Below, in pieces: positions 1-8,870 of a DNA stretch of 64,000 nt. Below the pieces are notes generated by a model, which was given only the letters and a program-made list of their open reading frames with translations, did not search any database and had not been told where the DNA came from. Made by a program: the position numbers and the translations under genes. How positions within the stretch are numbered: the stretch's first letter is position 1; the number at the start of each line of letters is the position of its first letter. The DNA lies in assembly GCA_950295325.1 (NCBI GenBank), contig OX485803.1, positions 59,599,554 to 59,663,553 of the forward strand, in the 5' to 3' direction. Source of the DNA: Polytrichum commune (taxonomy: Eukaryota > Streptophyta > Polytrichopsida > Polytrichales > Polytrichaceae).

Positions 1-126
1 CGCCTTTGATGTTTGGCCATCAGATCCCAAAGAATTAAATCCACCGCCTCATGTTGATTGCGTCTCTAGGCCACAACTCCTCATTTTCCATTTGGGCAGG
101 CACAAGATGATGAAAACCACACAGGA

Positions 127-396
127 TCATTGAGTACGATTGGTGGAAGCACCAAGTACCGAAGATCCTCGACAGCGAGGACAACTCCACTGTCCAGATG
201 GTAGAGAAGTCAAGGGTGGCCGCAAGCATGCCATGTGCCAACCGCGTTGACACTGATCACACAAGAGCATAGTAGCCGCTCCCTTCTTCTCTCCACACAC
301 AAAACATGGAAAACCTTCTGGTACGACGGCCAGTTCAGGATGAACTGTACCCTCAATAGGTAGATGACATGGGGCACAGTTTTTGGAATGCTCGCA
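127..396 (-). pseudogene. PHD finger at the C-terminus of the retrotransposon integrase
   Basis: Reading past the TGA at 397-399 in the pol frame gives about 90 more residues before a final TGA at 127-129. They contain a Cys4-His-Cys3 pattern: CFVC, then CDQC about 12 residues on, then GWHMAC, then CPRC, with the Trp before the last CxxC that is typical of PHD fingers. The first Cys codon is at 304-306 and the last at 172-174. PHD fingers commonly bind the histone H3 tail. Many Ty3 elements instead carry a chromodomain here to steer integration, so a targeting role is a reasonable inference. All eight zinc ligands are intact although the frame upstream is broken. Confidence 0.8.
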
Positions 397-399
397 TCA

Positions 400-1122
400 T
401 TCCCTGCCATCCTTGCCTTCCAACAACAACAAACCACTCGGCAACATCTCCTTCACCCGAAGGATAGTGCGCCCCGCCTTGACATCCAATGTCGTAGGCG
501 CCTCACGTTGAAGATAAACATAATCCCCTTGCCGAAATCTCTGCAACTGAGGTCGGTAAGCACCACTACGAATGCGTGCATAACACAATGTGTCACGGTG
601 CTGAGCAATGGACAAATTCTCCATGGCCATAGGCATGACCCTCTGGAAGAATTGAGCCCGCTCCTGCAAACACTCTGCCCAAAGGTCTGGGTCATCCAAG
701 TTCACAACAGGAGCTAGTTTTTCCCGAATAGAACTCGGGAGTATAGGCTCACGTCTATACAATAATTGATACGGGCTGTAGGATGCCAGAGAGGCATGCC
801 TACTAAATCGATAGCCCATAGCAATCTAAGGCAACATAAGGTCCCAATCCCGGTGGCTTCCCCGAAGTAATCCATACTTCCTCAAGCCACGCTTGGTTGT
901 CTGAACAACTCGTTCAGCCAAGCCATCTGCCTCCGGATGATCCCGAGAGGTGGTACGGTGATCTATGAGCGCCTTAGTGCATAATTCCTCAAAAGCACCA
1001 AGGAACTCCCTCCCTTGGTCCGTCAACACCTCAGCCGGTGCTCCAAAACGTGCTAACACATGATCCAAAAAAGCGGCCGCGGCCAACTCTGCAGAGTTTT
1101 GGGGTAGAGCAACAAGCTCAAT
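400..1122 (-). pseudogene. integrase catalytic core and C-terminal part (broken by TAG at 826)
   Basis: This is the DDE integrase core of the Ty3-like element. The first catalytic Asp is in the SLDFAGP segment just upstream, near 1200. The second is in LTDQG (about 1020), and the Glu is in GLAERV (about 915). The SRDHPEADGLAERV stretch is highly characteristic of Ty3/gypsy integrases. The C-terminal part (825-400) contains QGDYVYLQ, the small beta-barrel region found in these proteins. A TAG at 826-828 splits it. Another TAG at 1123-1125 separates it from the zinc-binding N-terminus, at a position where relatives often have Trp. Confidence 0.85.
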
Positions 1123-1125
1123 CTA

Positions 1126-2232
1126 CTTGCTAAAATGCTCCACCATCACCAAAACGTACTTTACTCCACGTGACGTAACCACCAACGGCCCTGCAAAGTC
1201 CAGCGACCAACGGTAGCCCAATCCCATGATAGGTAAGGGCTGTAACTGAGGTGATAAGGTGTTAAAGCTAGACCTAACCCGGTCACAAACTTCACACCTC
1301 CCGACATAGGCAGCCACCTGCTGATACATGCCAGTCCACCAATATTGGCCACGCAACATCGAATGTGTCCTGCGTATGCCAAAGTGGCCAAGTTCCTCGT
1401 GCACTTGTCGCACCAAGGAGGCCCTCTGATCCGGCCTAGGAACAATATGCCTTGTCCCATCCGGCCACAATCGAAATAACAAACCGTTCTCCCAACAAAA
1501 CCTTGTTATTCGATGTCCAATCCTATCCCTTTCCATTGCCGAAATAGACAAAGGAAAGGTACCCTGTTGAAGCTTATGCAATACGGGAAGATCCTCCCAT
1601 ATATCCACAATAGCTTGAGGCCGATCAGTCTCATCATCCGAACCCTGTATCGGAATCCCAACAAATGCACCAGAAAATAAAGTGAGGTAGGCAGCCGCGT
1701 GCCAACCTGGAACCGCCTCTCGATCACAATCTCCATGCCATCTGGCCCCGGTCAAATCCTCATCTGAAGGACTTGGATTGCGTGAGAGTCCATCTGCATC
1801 TATGTTGGTAATCCCAGCACAGTGTACCACCTCAAAGTCATACTCCTGAAGCAATAAAGCCCACCTGGCAAGCTTGCCAGTAAGCTTATCCGACTCCATG
1901 AGCCACCGTAACGGTTGATGGTCAATCACTAAAGTAAAGTGCTGACCATAAAGATACGGCCGAAAATGGGCAATAGCCCATACCGCCGCCAATGCTTTTC
2001 CCTCGTAGGATGAATAATTAGCCTCCGCTGTGTTATTGCTTCGTGAAGCGTAAGCAACAACATACTCCCAACTAAAATCATCCTTCTGAGTGAAAATTGC
2101 TCCCAAATCCAATGAACTCCAATCTGTATGCAACTGGAAAGATTTGGAGACATCTGGACGTCGAAGCACTGGAGCCGTACCCAGGATCTGCTTCAATGTC
2201 TCAAACGCATGTTGTTGCTCACGACCCCAAGT
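1126..2232 (-). pseudogene. RNase H domain and integrase zinc-binding domain
   Basis: The first part is a Ty3-type RNase H: LHTDWSSLDLGAIF carries the first Asp, followed by YASRS and NYSSYEGKALAAVWA, then HQPLRWL and DADGLSR near its end. The integrase N-terminus follows, with an HHCC zinc site: HEELGHFGIRRTH, then CEVCDRV. After that comes WSLDFAGPLV, which carries the first catalytic Asp of the integrase core. The segment is open for 357 codons between the TGA at 2233 and the TAG at 1123. Its order places the element in Ty3/gypsy rather than Ty1/copia. Confidence 0.88.
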
Positions 2233-2235
2233 TCA

Positions 2236-3432
2236 CGGTTGGTCCTTGCTCGTGAGAATGGTGAGAGGCTTGGCGATCAAGCTAAAGTTCTTGACGAATC
2301 GCCGATAGCAATTCGCCAAGCCCAAGAAAGCACGAAGTCTCGGCACATCAACCGGTGCCGGAATCTTCTGCAAGGCGTCCACCTTAGCTTGTTGTACCCC
2401 AAGACCTCCTGGAACAATCATATGCCCTAGATATGCCAACCGGTCATGGAAAAACTTGCACTTGCCGTGATGCAAGCGCAATCCCCACCGCTGCAACCGC
2501 TCAAAAACGGCTTGAAGATGCCTTACGTGCTCATGTGGTGTTATACTGAAAATAATAACGTCATCAATGTAACACCGAGCAAAGGGTAAGCCAGAGAGAA
2601 CTTGGTCCATCACTCTCTGAAACTCCGCAGGTGCATTCTTCAAGCCAAACGGAAGAAACTTCCAATGGTAAAGTTGATCCTTCCCATCTTGATCAACTCC
2701 CCAGAATGCGGTTTTCATTCAGTCTCCCACAAGTAATGGGAGTTGGTGATAGCCGGATCTCAAGTCCAACGTGCTAAATACTCGAGCAAATCCGAGGGCA
2801 TCGAACAACTCCTCCGGGATTGGCATGGGATATCGATCCGACTTGGTCTTCCGATTAACTGGACGGTAATCCCCGCACATCCGCTTCTCTGTCCAATTGC
2901 CAAAGATATCATTTTTCGATGGCATAACCGTAGCACAAGCATACTCCCCGTTGGAAAGTTTGATTAGTCTTGCTGCCAAAAGCTCTCGGCAACGAACCTG
3001 AACGCCGCTCCGCTCGGAAACACTGAGCCTATAAGGTCTCCGAAAAATGGGATGGTCGTCCTCCAACTGAATGTGGATGGGTTTTCCTTTATAAACTTCA
3101 AAATCTTGAAGGCTAAAAGCAAAACACCTACGGTACGAGCGAATAAATGCTCGTACTTTCCGTGCCTCAGCACCAGTGAGATGAGGGCCTAATTCCAATG
3201 GCCAATCATCAAACTCTGTGGTCTCCCTCTCCACTAGAAGAGAGCCACCTAGTGTAGGCACGGACTCTAACTGCTAATGGGAGGAGGGGGCATTAACCAT
3301 GCCCCCAACTTCCGTGCTAGCAATAGAGTCCATCCCCTCTTCATCACCAACAATATGTGATGATGAAGCCACCACCGAAGGTGAAGAAGCCAAAGCAGTA
3401 TAAATCCGTTGAACTTGAAGCTCCTCCATCAC
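2236..3432 (-). pseudogene. Ty3-type reverse transcriptase (broken by stops at 2719 and 3274)
   Basis: Polymerase motifs are readable in order: RPYRLSVSE; NGEYACATVMPSKND; MCGDYRPVNRKT; FSTLDLRSGYHQ (motif A, catalytic Asp); FLPFGLKNAPAEFQ (motif B); and CYIDDVIIFS (motif C, catalytic Asp pair). The connection region has YLGHMI and FLGLANCYRRFV. A TGA at 2719-2721 falls between motifs A and B, in a position where relatives usually continue. A TAG at 3274-3276 lies in the linker between methyltransferase and reverse transcriptase. The enzyme would copy the element's RNA into DNA, but this copy cannot make it in one piece. Confidence 0.9.
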
Positions 3433-4929
3433 CTACTGCTCGAATCGACAGATTCGTTCGGCTTCTCCAACCATGACCTCAATTTCTTCCTCCATGGATG
3501 TGGACCATTGTGCCCCCTGACCAGAATCCTCTGTCCCCAGAGAGAACAACTGGTCACCATCATGCCGTTGCAATGCAAGGCATAAACCAACAGTCCACAC
3601 CATGGTATGAAGATCCATGGCTTGGCCCAACACGAAGCGTCGTTGGCCCTCAGAAAGGTTAGGAGCTGTGGTGGTGCCAGTGCGGAATCCCATGGCCCTC
3701 TCCCGTTCGTCAGCCAACGGTTCGGTGTGGATTTTGGTGTTAGCATCCCACACCATACCCGGCCCCCGATCGCGGAAGGCGAATGACTGTGGAAACGTCA
3801 TAAAGGTGGGAAAGGCCTTCCGTGGTGCCCCCCCTTTGTTGACCAATGCCAACGGGGGTAAACCATCTCGAACAACCGGCAAAGAGGTCCGGTTTGGATC
3901 CAAGATGTCATCCACCTTCTGATCCAAAGGTGGAGACACTGCAAAAAATGCTGCAGCTAAAGTAGATGACGGTGCGAGGTTGGTGCAAATCCACCGAGGC
4001 CGGTGGGCATAAGAACCAATGCTCGCAGCATCCACAAAAATGGGATCTCCAAGGTGTTGACGGACATAATGACCACCTTCCAACACCTTGTCCCGAGAGT
4101 CTCCCAACAAAGGTACATTCTCGAAGATATACCCTGGAGGGGAAGGTTGGTGGGTAAACCACCACTGCATAAGCCGGATGAGGTCCCAGAAAAGGCTAGA
4201 CCTGGGATCCTCTAAACCTCGGCCTGCTCCAGCACGTGAGTGGCCTTGGCATGGCCATCCCGCAATCACCATATCCACCGGGCCCAAGTGTCGTAAGTCG
4301 GCCTCACCGATGAGTGTAACATCACGAGGGAGACGTGAAAAACACCCACGAATGGCAGTTGGGTGTAACTGCTGGGGGTACAATACCATCAACTGGTGAA
4401 GATGGCGACGAGCCACACGGGTGGACACTGGAGAGTTGTCCACATAGACATACCGTTTGACCGTGAGGCCAGCCTCCAATACGGCTGCTAAGCCCGTGCC
4501 GATGCCCCCAAATAGTTCCACCAAAGTAATCCCCGCGTCTGGCGGCTGCCATAAAATAGGATGTGCCAATGCCGAGAGGACACCCGGTATGACCGGTGTC
4601 CTAGGAGTGAGAGAGTGAACAATATCCTCGCACCTCCGAAATAACTCGGCGGAATCACGCCAAGGAGGAAGGGGATCCTTGGGATGGCGCACCAATGCAC
4701 CCTTAGGTGCCATATCCCGTTGATCGTCTGTACTCCCCATGAATGCCAATGACTCCTCCAACAATGCGGAACCATAAGGCAATGTGTCCACCATAGCACC
4801 ACATCCAAAAACCATAGATAATGGTGTTGTGGTTGCGGCCGCCGCAAAAGTCACGGAAATAAGTTCCATGCGGCCATCCCCAGCCGACCAACCTGGTCGG
4901 ATCCACGCCTCCTCAGTCCAGTTATCCAA
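3433..4929 (-). CDS. cytosine-5 DNA methyltransferase domain carried by the retrotransposon
   Basis: This is an uninterrupted frame of about 498 codons. Conserved C5-methyltransferase motifs appear in linear order: motif I ELFGGIGTGL (about 138-147, AdoMet binding), motif IV WPCQGHS (about 225-231, catalytic Cys 227), motif VI FENVP (about 269-273), motif VIII as HRPRW (about 309-313), motif IX PLADERERAMGF (about 404-415), and a motif X-like LSEGQRRFVLGQAMD (about 425-439). Linear order excludes the rearranged plant DRM type. Motif I and its surroundings look nearer Dnmt3-like enzymes, but I cannot place the family firmly. The given start is the first in-frame TTG; the same frame is open back to a TGA near 5008, so the protein is probably made as part of the polyprotein. 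It ends at a TAG (3433-3435) in frame with the reverse transcriptase. Target sequence and activity are unknown. Confidence 0.9.
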   Translation of the reverse strand: MDNWTEEAWIRPGWSAGDGRMELISVTFAAAATTTPLSMVFGCGAMVDTLPYGSALLEESLAFMGSTDDQRDMAPKGALVRHPKDPLPPWRDSAELFRRCEDIVHSLTPRTPVIPGVLSALAHPILWQPPDAGITLVELFGGIGTGLAAVLEAGLTVKRYVYVDNSPVSTRVARRHLHQLMVLYPQQLHPTAIRGCFSRLPRDVTLIGEADLRHLGPVDMVIAGWPCQGHSRAGAGRGLEDPRSSLFWDLIRLMQWWFTHQPSPPGYIFENVPLLGDSRDKVLEGGHYVRQHLGDPIFVDAASIGSYAHRPRWICTNLAPSSTLAAAFFAVSPPLDQKVDDILDPNRTSLPVVRDGLPPLALVNKGGAPRKAFPTFMTFPQSFAFRDRGPGMVWDANTKIHTEPLADERERAMGFRTGTTTAPNLSEGQRRFVLGQAMDLHTMVWTVGLCLALQRHDGDQLFSLGTEDSGQGAQWSTSMEEEIEVMVGEAERICRFEQ

Positions 4930-5537
4930 ACCAAAATCAAGAGGGTAAAGTGCTTGCTGACCCGAGTAGCATTGCTCCCAGTGCGACTGACCACCAAAAT
5001 TCCAGTATCATTCACCATACGCACAACGCCGGGTCGAATGCCGCGGCGCTCGCGGATAGGTCTAGCAGCGACATCAGACAGATAGGCTGCACCCGCGGAT
5101 ACTGGTGAGTCATAAGACGTGGTCGGTGCCTTGTCATCTGAGGCATGTGCGTCAAAAGACGCAATGGTCTCTGCCGCAAGTCTCGCTTGCCGTTTGGCCA
5201 CATCCTCAGGATCTTCAGGAGCAGGGATGTCCGTAGTGGCTTGAGCCACGGTTAGAGAAGGTAAGGATGCCTTCCCTTCCAAAATCCTACCTGCTAAGTG
5301 AAAAACCTTAGCAGGTTGGAACTCAGGCGATGACCACTCCATGGCCGTGAACAAAGGTGTGTGCAATACCTTGGATGCCAACGTATGCGCCACATCGGTC
5401 GCTGAATGTGAAACTTCATCGTTCGGATGACGACCACTGATAAATTGGACGGCATCGGCCAATCCAAAAGATAATGGTAGTCGTGCCTGACCAATTTGGT
5501 CCGCAGGCGCATTGTCCCGAGCTCCCGAGATTGCCAC
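4851..5537 (-). CDS. unassigned ORF between gag and methyltransferase
   Basis: This 228-codon frame is in phase with gag and separated from it only by the TGA at 5568-5570. It lies where a protease would be expected, but I see no convincing DTGA or DSGA active site. The nearest candidate is NDTGILVVS near the C-terminus, which lacks the usual context. The last part overlaps the methyltransferase frame, which is one position back (-1) and reads QALYPLDFGLDNW there. The frame change could be a one-base deletion in this copy or a programmed -1 shift; the sequence alone does not decide. No function is assigned. Confidence 0.5.
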   Translation of the reverse strand: MAISGARDNAPADQIGQARLPLSFGLADAVQFISGRHPNDEVSHSATDVAHTLASKVLHTPLFTAMEWSSPEFQPAKVFHLAGRILEGKASLPSLTVAQATTDIPAPEDPEDVAKRQARLAAETIASFDAHASDDKAPTTSYDSPVSAGAAYLSDVAARPIRERRGIRPGVVRMVNDTGILVVSRTGSNATRVSKHFTLLILVWITGLRRRGSDQVGRLGMAAWNLFP

Positions 5538-5567
5538 ATATTCATTTGTGGTCGAAGATATGGATTG

Positions 5568-7130
5568 TCACATAGCTTGAGCACGTGTCACGGCCGCGGA
5601 ACTCACCACCTCGCCCGAGGCTCCGAACATATAGTAATCCGGAGTGAAAGAACTAGGCTGAGCTCCGAAGGAAGACGGTGAGGCCAAGATTTGGCCGGAT
5701 AACGCCAAGCTTTTGAACCTCTCCTCCATGGCTCCAATCTTCGCCTCCAACGTCTTCTTCCGGTCGGAAGAAGGACGTTTCTTAGGATGGAGAGCAAAGC
5801 AATTCTCTACCGCGTGATTGTTCTGCCCATAATGGGAACACTTCAACTGCTTGGGTAACTGATTACCCGTCGTCCCCTTCGCCGAGCCCTTAGCGGGAAC
5901 AAATGGTTTCCGCTTCGGAGTAGTGACGGTCTGGGCTTGCCTTTGCTTCGAAGGACAGTCTTTCTTAGCGTGGCCGGCCTGCCCACAACACCAACAATAT
6001 ATGGTCTTGTCCACCTCGGCCTCCGCCAATCCCGCAGCCGCAACCGGAACTCTTCGGGATTTGCTAGAATCTACTAGCAATGATACCAAATCAGTGGCAT
6101 CGTGTTGACAAAATGCACGATCACACTGCTCCACAATGGCGAATGCCTCTGCGAGTGTCGCCCGACCACCATAATCCATGATGATCCTGGGCAGCGCAAA
6201 GTCAAGGAGGCGTTTGTCAATCTTGGACAAAAACACCTTCACCAATTGACTTTCCGCAAACACACCTCCAGATTCTTTGGCAAACCTCGCCAACCTCGTA
6301 TACATGGTACGAGGTGTATCGTCCTTCTCCCGTCTAAAATCTTGTATCCGCTGCATCTGGTCCCGACGGAAACCTCCGTACTCCTCATGTAGATGCAGCT
6401 CAAATGCCCGCAACGGCTCAAAAACTGGCGGAACCCCCAAAGAGGCTAAAGCCGTCTGGGTAGCCTGGGCATAACGGGAGAGTGGAAGAATGGGGCTCGA
6501 CGTACTCGCCACAGCGGGAGCAGAACCCTTATCCTTGGGTTCACCAGGAGAAGCTCCCTCCATGTCCACCACAAATACTCCCTCCGGCACCTCCGATTTA
6601 ACCTCAGGGACGGCCATGAAACTGGAAGCTGCGCCTTCCTTCAATGCGGATACCAACTCAATCCGAGTCTCCCAGTACCGCTCCACCTGGCGCAGCTCCA
6701 TCCAATGAGCCTCCGTCCACTGCTCATAAGTTTGGAGAGCTTCATGCTCCAAATGCTGAGGCAGAAGCTCGAACGCATACCAATCGTTGAAATTGGTATT
6801 GCGTTGGCGTTTCTCTCGCATCCACGTACGAAACCGGATTTTCCAGTCTTGCAGAGAAATGGTCCATGCTCGACCGGAAAACCGGTCCCGTATCCCTCCC
6901 CTAGTCTCCTCTTCCATATCGTCAAAGATTCCCACCCACAGGACGTGAGACCGAGTGATAGTCCCCCACGCCGAAGTAGGCTGAAAAGCCTCGTTGGGTG
7001 CTACCACTGGTTCAACGTCCGAGAGGTCCGAGGAATGAGCTTCCGATGCTCCTGGGGACGGAGAACGATAGTGTTGAGTACGAGTTGTAACCATAAACCC
7101 ACATGAATTAGTATCCAGGTACAAAGACAA
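5568..7130 (-). CDS. gag: Gag polyprotein with zinc knuckle
   Basis: A 520-codon frame that would form the capsid and nucleocapsid of the Ty3-like element. The central region (roughly residues 225-340) has the usual retrotransposon Gag layout, including a Phe/Leu-rich stretch around FRRDQMQRIQDFRREK. A zinc knuckle CWCCGQAGHAKKDC (C-x2-C-x4-H-x4-C) follows near residues 380-395. A second knuckle-like site, CSHYGQNNHAVENC, has Tyr where the second Cys should be, which is explained by one G-to-A change. The ATG at 7130 follows about 400 bases without a long frame, which fits a leader. The frame ends at a TGA followed by CAA, and the same frame reopens after it. Confidence 0.82.
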   Translation of the reverse strand: MSLYLDTNSCGFMVTTRTQHYRSPSPGASEAHSSDLSDVEPVVAPNEAFQPTSAWGTITRSHVLWVGIFDDMEEETRGGIRDRFSGRAWTISLQDWKIRFRTWMREKRQRNTNFNDWYAFELLPQHLEHEALQTYEQWTEAHWMELRQVERYWETRIELVSALKEGAASSFMAVPEVKSEVPEGVFVVDMEGASPGEPKDKGSAPAVASTSSPILPLSRYAQATQTALASLGVPPVFEPLRAFELHLHEEYGGFRRDQMQRIQDFRREKDDTPRTMYTRLARFAKESGGVFAESQLVKVFLSKIDKRLLDFALPRIIMDYGGRATLAEAFAIVEQCDRAFCQHDATDLVSLLVDSSKSRRVPVAAAGLAEAEVDKTIYCWCCGQAGHAKKDCPSKQRQAQTVTTPKRKPFVPAKGSAKGTTGNQLPKQLKCSHYGQNNHAVENCFALHPKKRPSSDRKKTLEAKIGAMEERFKSLALSGQILASPSSFGAQPSSFTPDYYMFGASGEVVSSAAVTRAQAM

Positions 7131-7181
7131 AAAGGGTCAAAGGCAACCTGCACCTGCAACCACCACCAAAACTTATGGTAT

Positions 7182-7270
7182 GCTGGTCATTAACCCAGCC
7201 TCACCACAAGTGAAAACAAGCACCGCCCACTTGATGCACAAACAAAGGTCCCGTCGGTCATTAATCCGAC
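7182..7270 (-). promoter_or_regulatory. paired leader hairpins with conserved palindromic loop (candidate dimerisation/packaging signal)
   Basis: Two small perfect hairpins lie 52-88 and more bases upstream of gag. The first pairs GCTGG (7182-7186) with CCAGC (7195-7199) around the loop TCATTAAC. The second pairs GTCGG (7253-7257) with CCGAC (7266-7270) around TCATTAAT. Stems differ but the eight-base loop is nearly constant, and the second loop contains the self-complementary ATTAAT. Loops of this kind in retroelement leaders can form kissing contacts for RNA dimerisation; applying that here is inference. A related pair exists near 49.57-49.63 kb. Confidence 0.4.
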
Positions 7271-7399
7271 CTCACCTCCATAGTACCCTGTCACAATCTA
7301 GGACTATACAAAATGGGGCAGTGCTAGAACACCCCAGCACTACAGCCCGCCACATGGGAAGGTACCAAAACAAAATACAAGGAACAATGTAAAAACAAC

Positions 7400-8867
7400 A
7401 CTGGATCCTCCTCCCCAAAACAACACTTAAACAAAATTGAAAGCAACCGCGACCAACCGGCACCCGCCTGCGGTTGGTGGTCAAAAATCAAAGGCCATGT
7501 TGCTTAGGAAAAGAAATTGCATAAGCACATCTCTCATCTCCCCACTACCACCTAAAAATCCCTCCATACAAGAATGTCAAGAATATGTGTTGACAAACAC
7601 AATTCGACCCTAATAATAATTTATTTGGGGCCGAATAAAAAATTCATATGCCATTCAATCTTCAATGACACTCCCCTCGGAAATTTCGTACAACACAACC
7701 CCTAAAAAGAAATCTCAAGTATTTCTAATAGTTCATAAGAGCTTAGGTTTTCCTCCTTGTGTCCTTGATTAATGAGCCCAAAAAATCAACCTTTTAGAGA
7801 GAAAAGAAAAATTAGAAGTTGAAAGGAAACATAAACTATTTAATTTATTTATATTTAAATTAAATTAAATCCGGTTTTTAATTCATTAACGCATTGATGA
7901 ATTAAAACAAAAACAAAAACAAAAACAAAAACAAAAAAATAAACAACCAGTTGGACTTGCAAGCACTCAAAATCTTGGCTATCAAGCACTTAAGTCTGCA
8001 GGCAGCAGACAGCAGAAGCCTGCAGCCGCAGGAAGGTAAGCATTCGCAGGTCAGCAGACAGTCAGGGTTCAGCACACGCCGGTAGCCGCAAGTTGACGCC
8101 GACCGACGCCGTCAGCCGCAAACTGACGCCCGCAGCCACAGACAGTCTCCTGGCCAGGGGCCAAGGGCCGGCTGCAGAGGGAGGCAGGCTGCCTCCCTCT
8201 TCCAATTTTGTTTTTTTTTTTTTTGTTTTTTTTTTTTTGTCAAAAATTTGATCCCTATTGAGGATCAAGAATGCCTCCTTCACCTCCTACTTCACAAAAT
8301 CATGCTTGTAGGCAACTCATAACAAGCAATTCCGTGTAATATTGAGAAATTTCTCACCACAATTCAAAATGATGTGTAAACTTCACAAGCAACATTTTCT
8401 TCTTGTTGCTCCGCTAACCCGCGATGTTTTTCGTTCTCCACTCCGCAATCCCGCCACCACTTGTCCTCACACTCTTGCTTAAATGTTGTAGCTCAAGATT
8501 TGAAGAAAAAAGAAGGAATCAAGCATTCTTGCCAGGTGAGAAGGAAGAGAGTAGACTACTCATAAGAGCTCTAATTTCTCTCCAAATGCACACAACTAGT
8601 CAAGCTATCTCTCATTCCACCAAGGGAGAATCCAAAAGTGTAAGTAGGGGAAGAAGAACTCAAGATTTATTGCAAAATCATGCAATCTACACCTCACACA
8701 AGCTCTCTTCACACACTAACTCACAAGACTTGACTTGGCAAGAATGCCAAGCCAAGGAGGAGGCTCCTCACTTAGGAGCCTTCCTCTCCACATCTAGATT
8801 CATCCATCCAAATCTAGATGGATGAAACCCAATGGATAAGGTGCGGCCATCGATGCCGCATACCGTG
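7400..8867. other. AT-rich stretch likely holding the LTR of the Ty3-like element
   Basis: No gene is visible. The stretch includes an (AAAAAC)n run near 7906-7940, interrupted T runs at about 8208-8240, a segment of repeated GCAG-type words at 7990-8130, and a purine/pyrimidine-rich tract. It lies where the upstream LTR of the minus-strand element should be. A TGTGTTGACAAACACA inverted repeat near 7589 resembles a TGTGTTAATAAACACACA word near 50.92 kb. I could not establish LTR ends, because the second LTR is outside the window. The right limit is where non-LTR coding similarity begins. Confidence 0.35.
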
Positions 8868-8870
8868 ACA

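Larger units (their letters stand above)
1..7560 (-). mobile_element. Ty3/gypsy-like LTR retrotransposon with DNA methyltransferase and PHD finger (decayed, left end cut off)
   Basis: Reading down the minus strand, the order is gag (7130-5568), an unassigned ORF (5537-4851), a cytosine-5 methyltransferase (4929-3433), reverse transcriptase, RNase H, integrase, and a PHD finger ending at 127. Reverse transcriptase before integrase is the Ty3/gypsy order. Everything from the methyltransferase to the PHD finger lies in one frame, broken only by seven stops (3433, 3274, 2719, 2233, 1123, 826, 397), all TAG or TGA. Gag and the next ORF share another frame across one TGA at 5568, and the step into the methyltransferase frame is -1. 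No aspartic protease motif was found. The downstream LTR would lie beyond the left edge. The upstream LTR should lie to the right of about 7.5 kb, but I could not fix its ends or a primer-binding site. The copy is probably dead but not very old. Confidence 0.9.
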
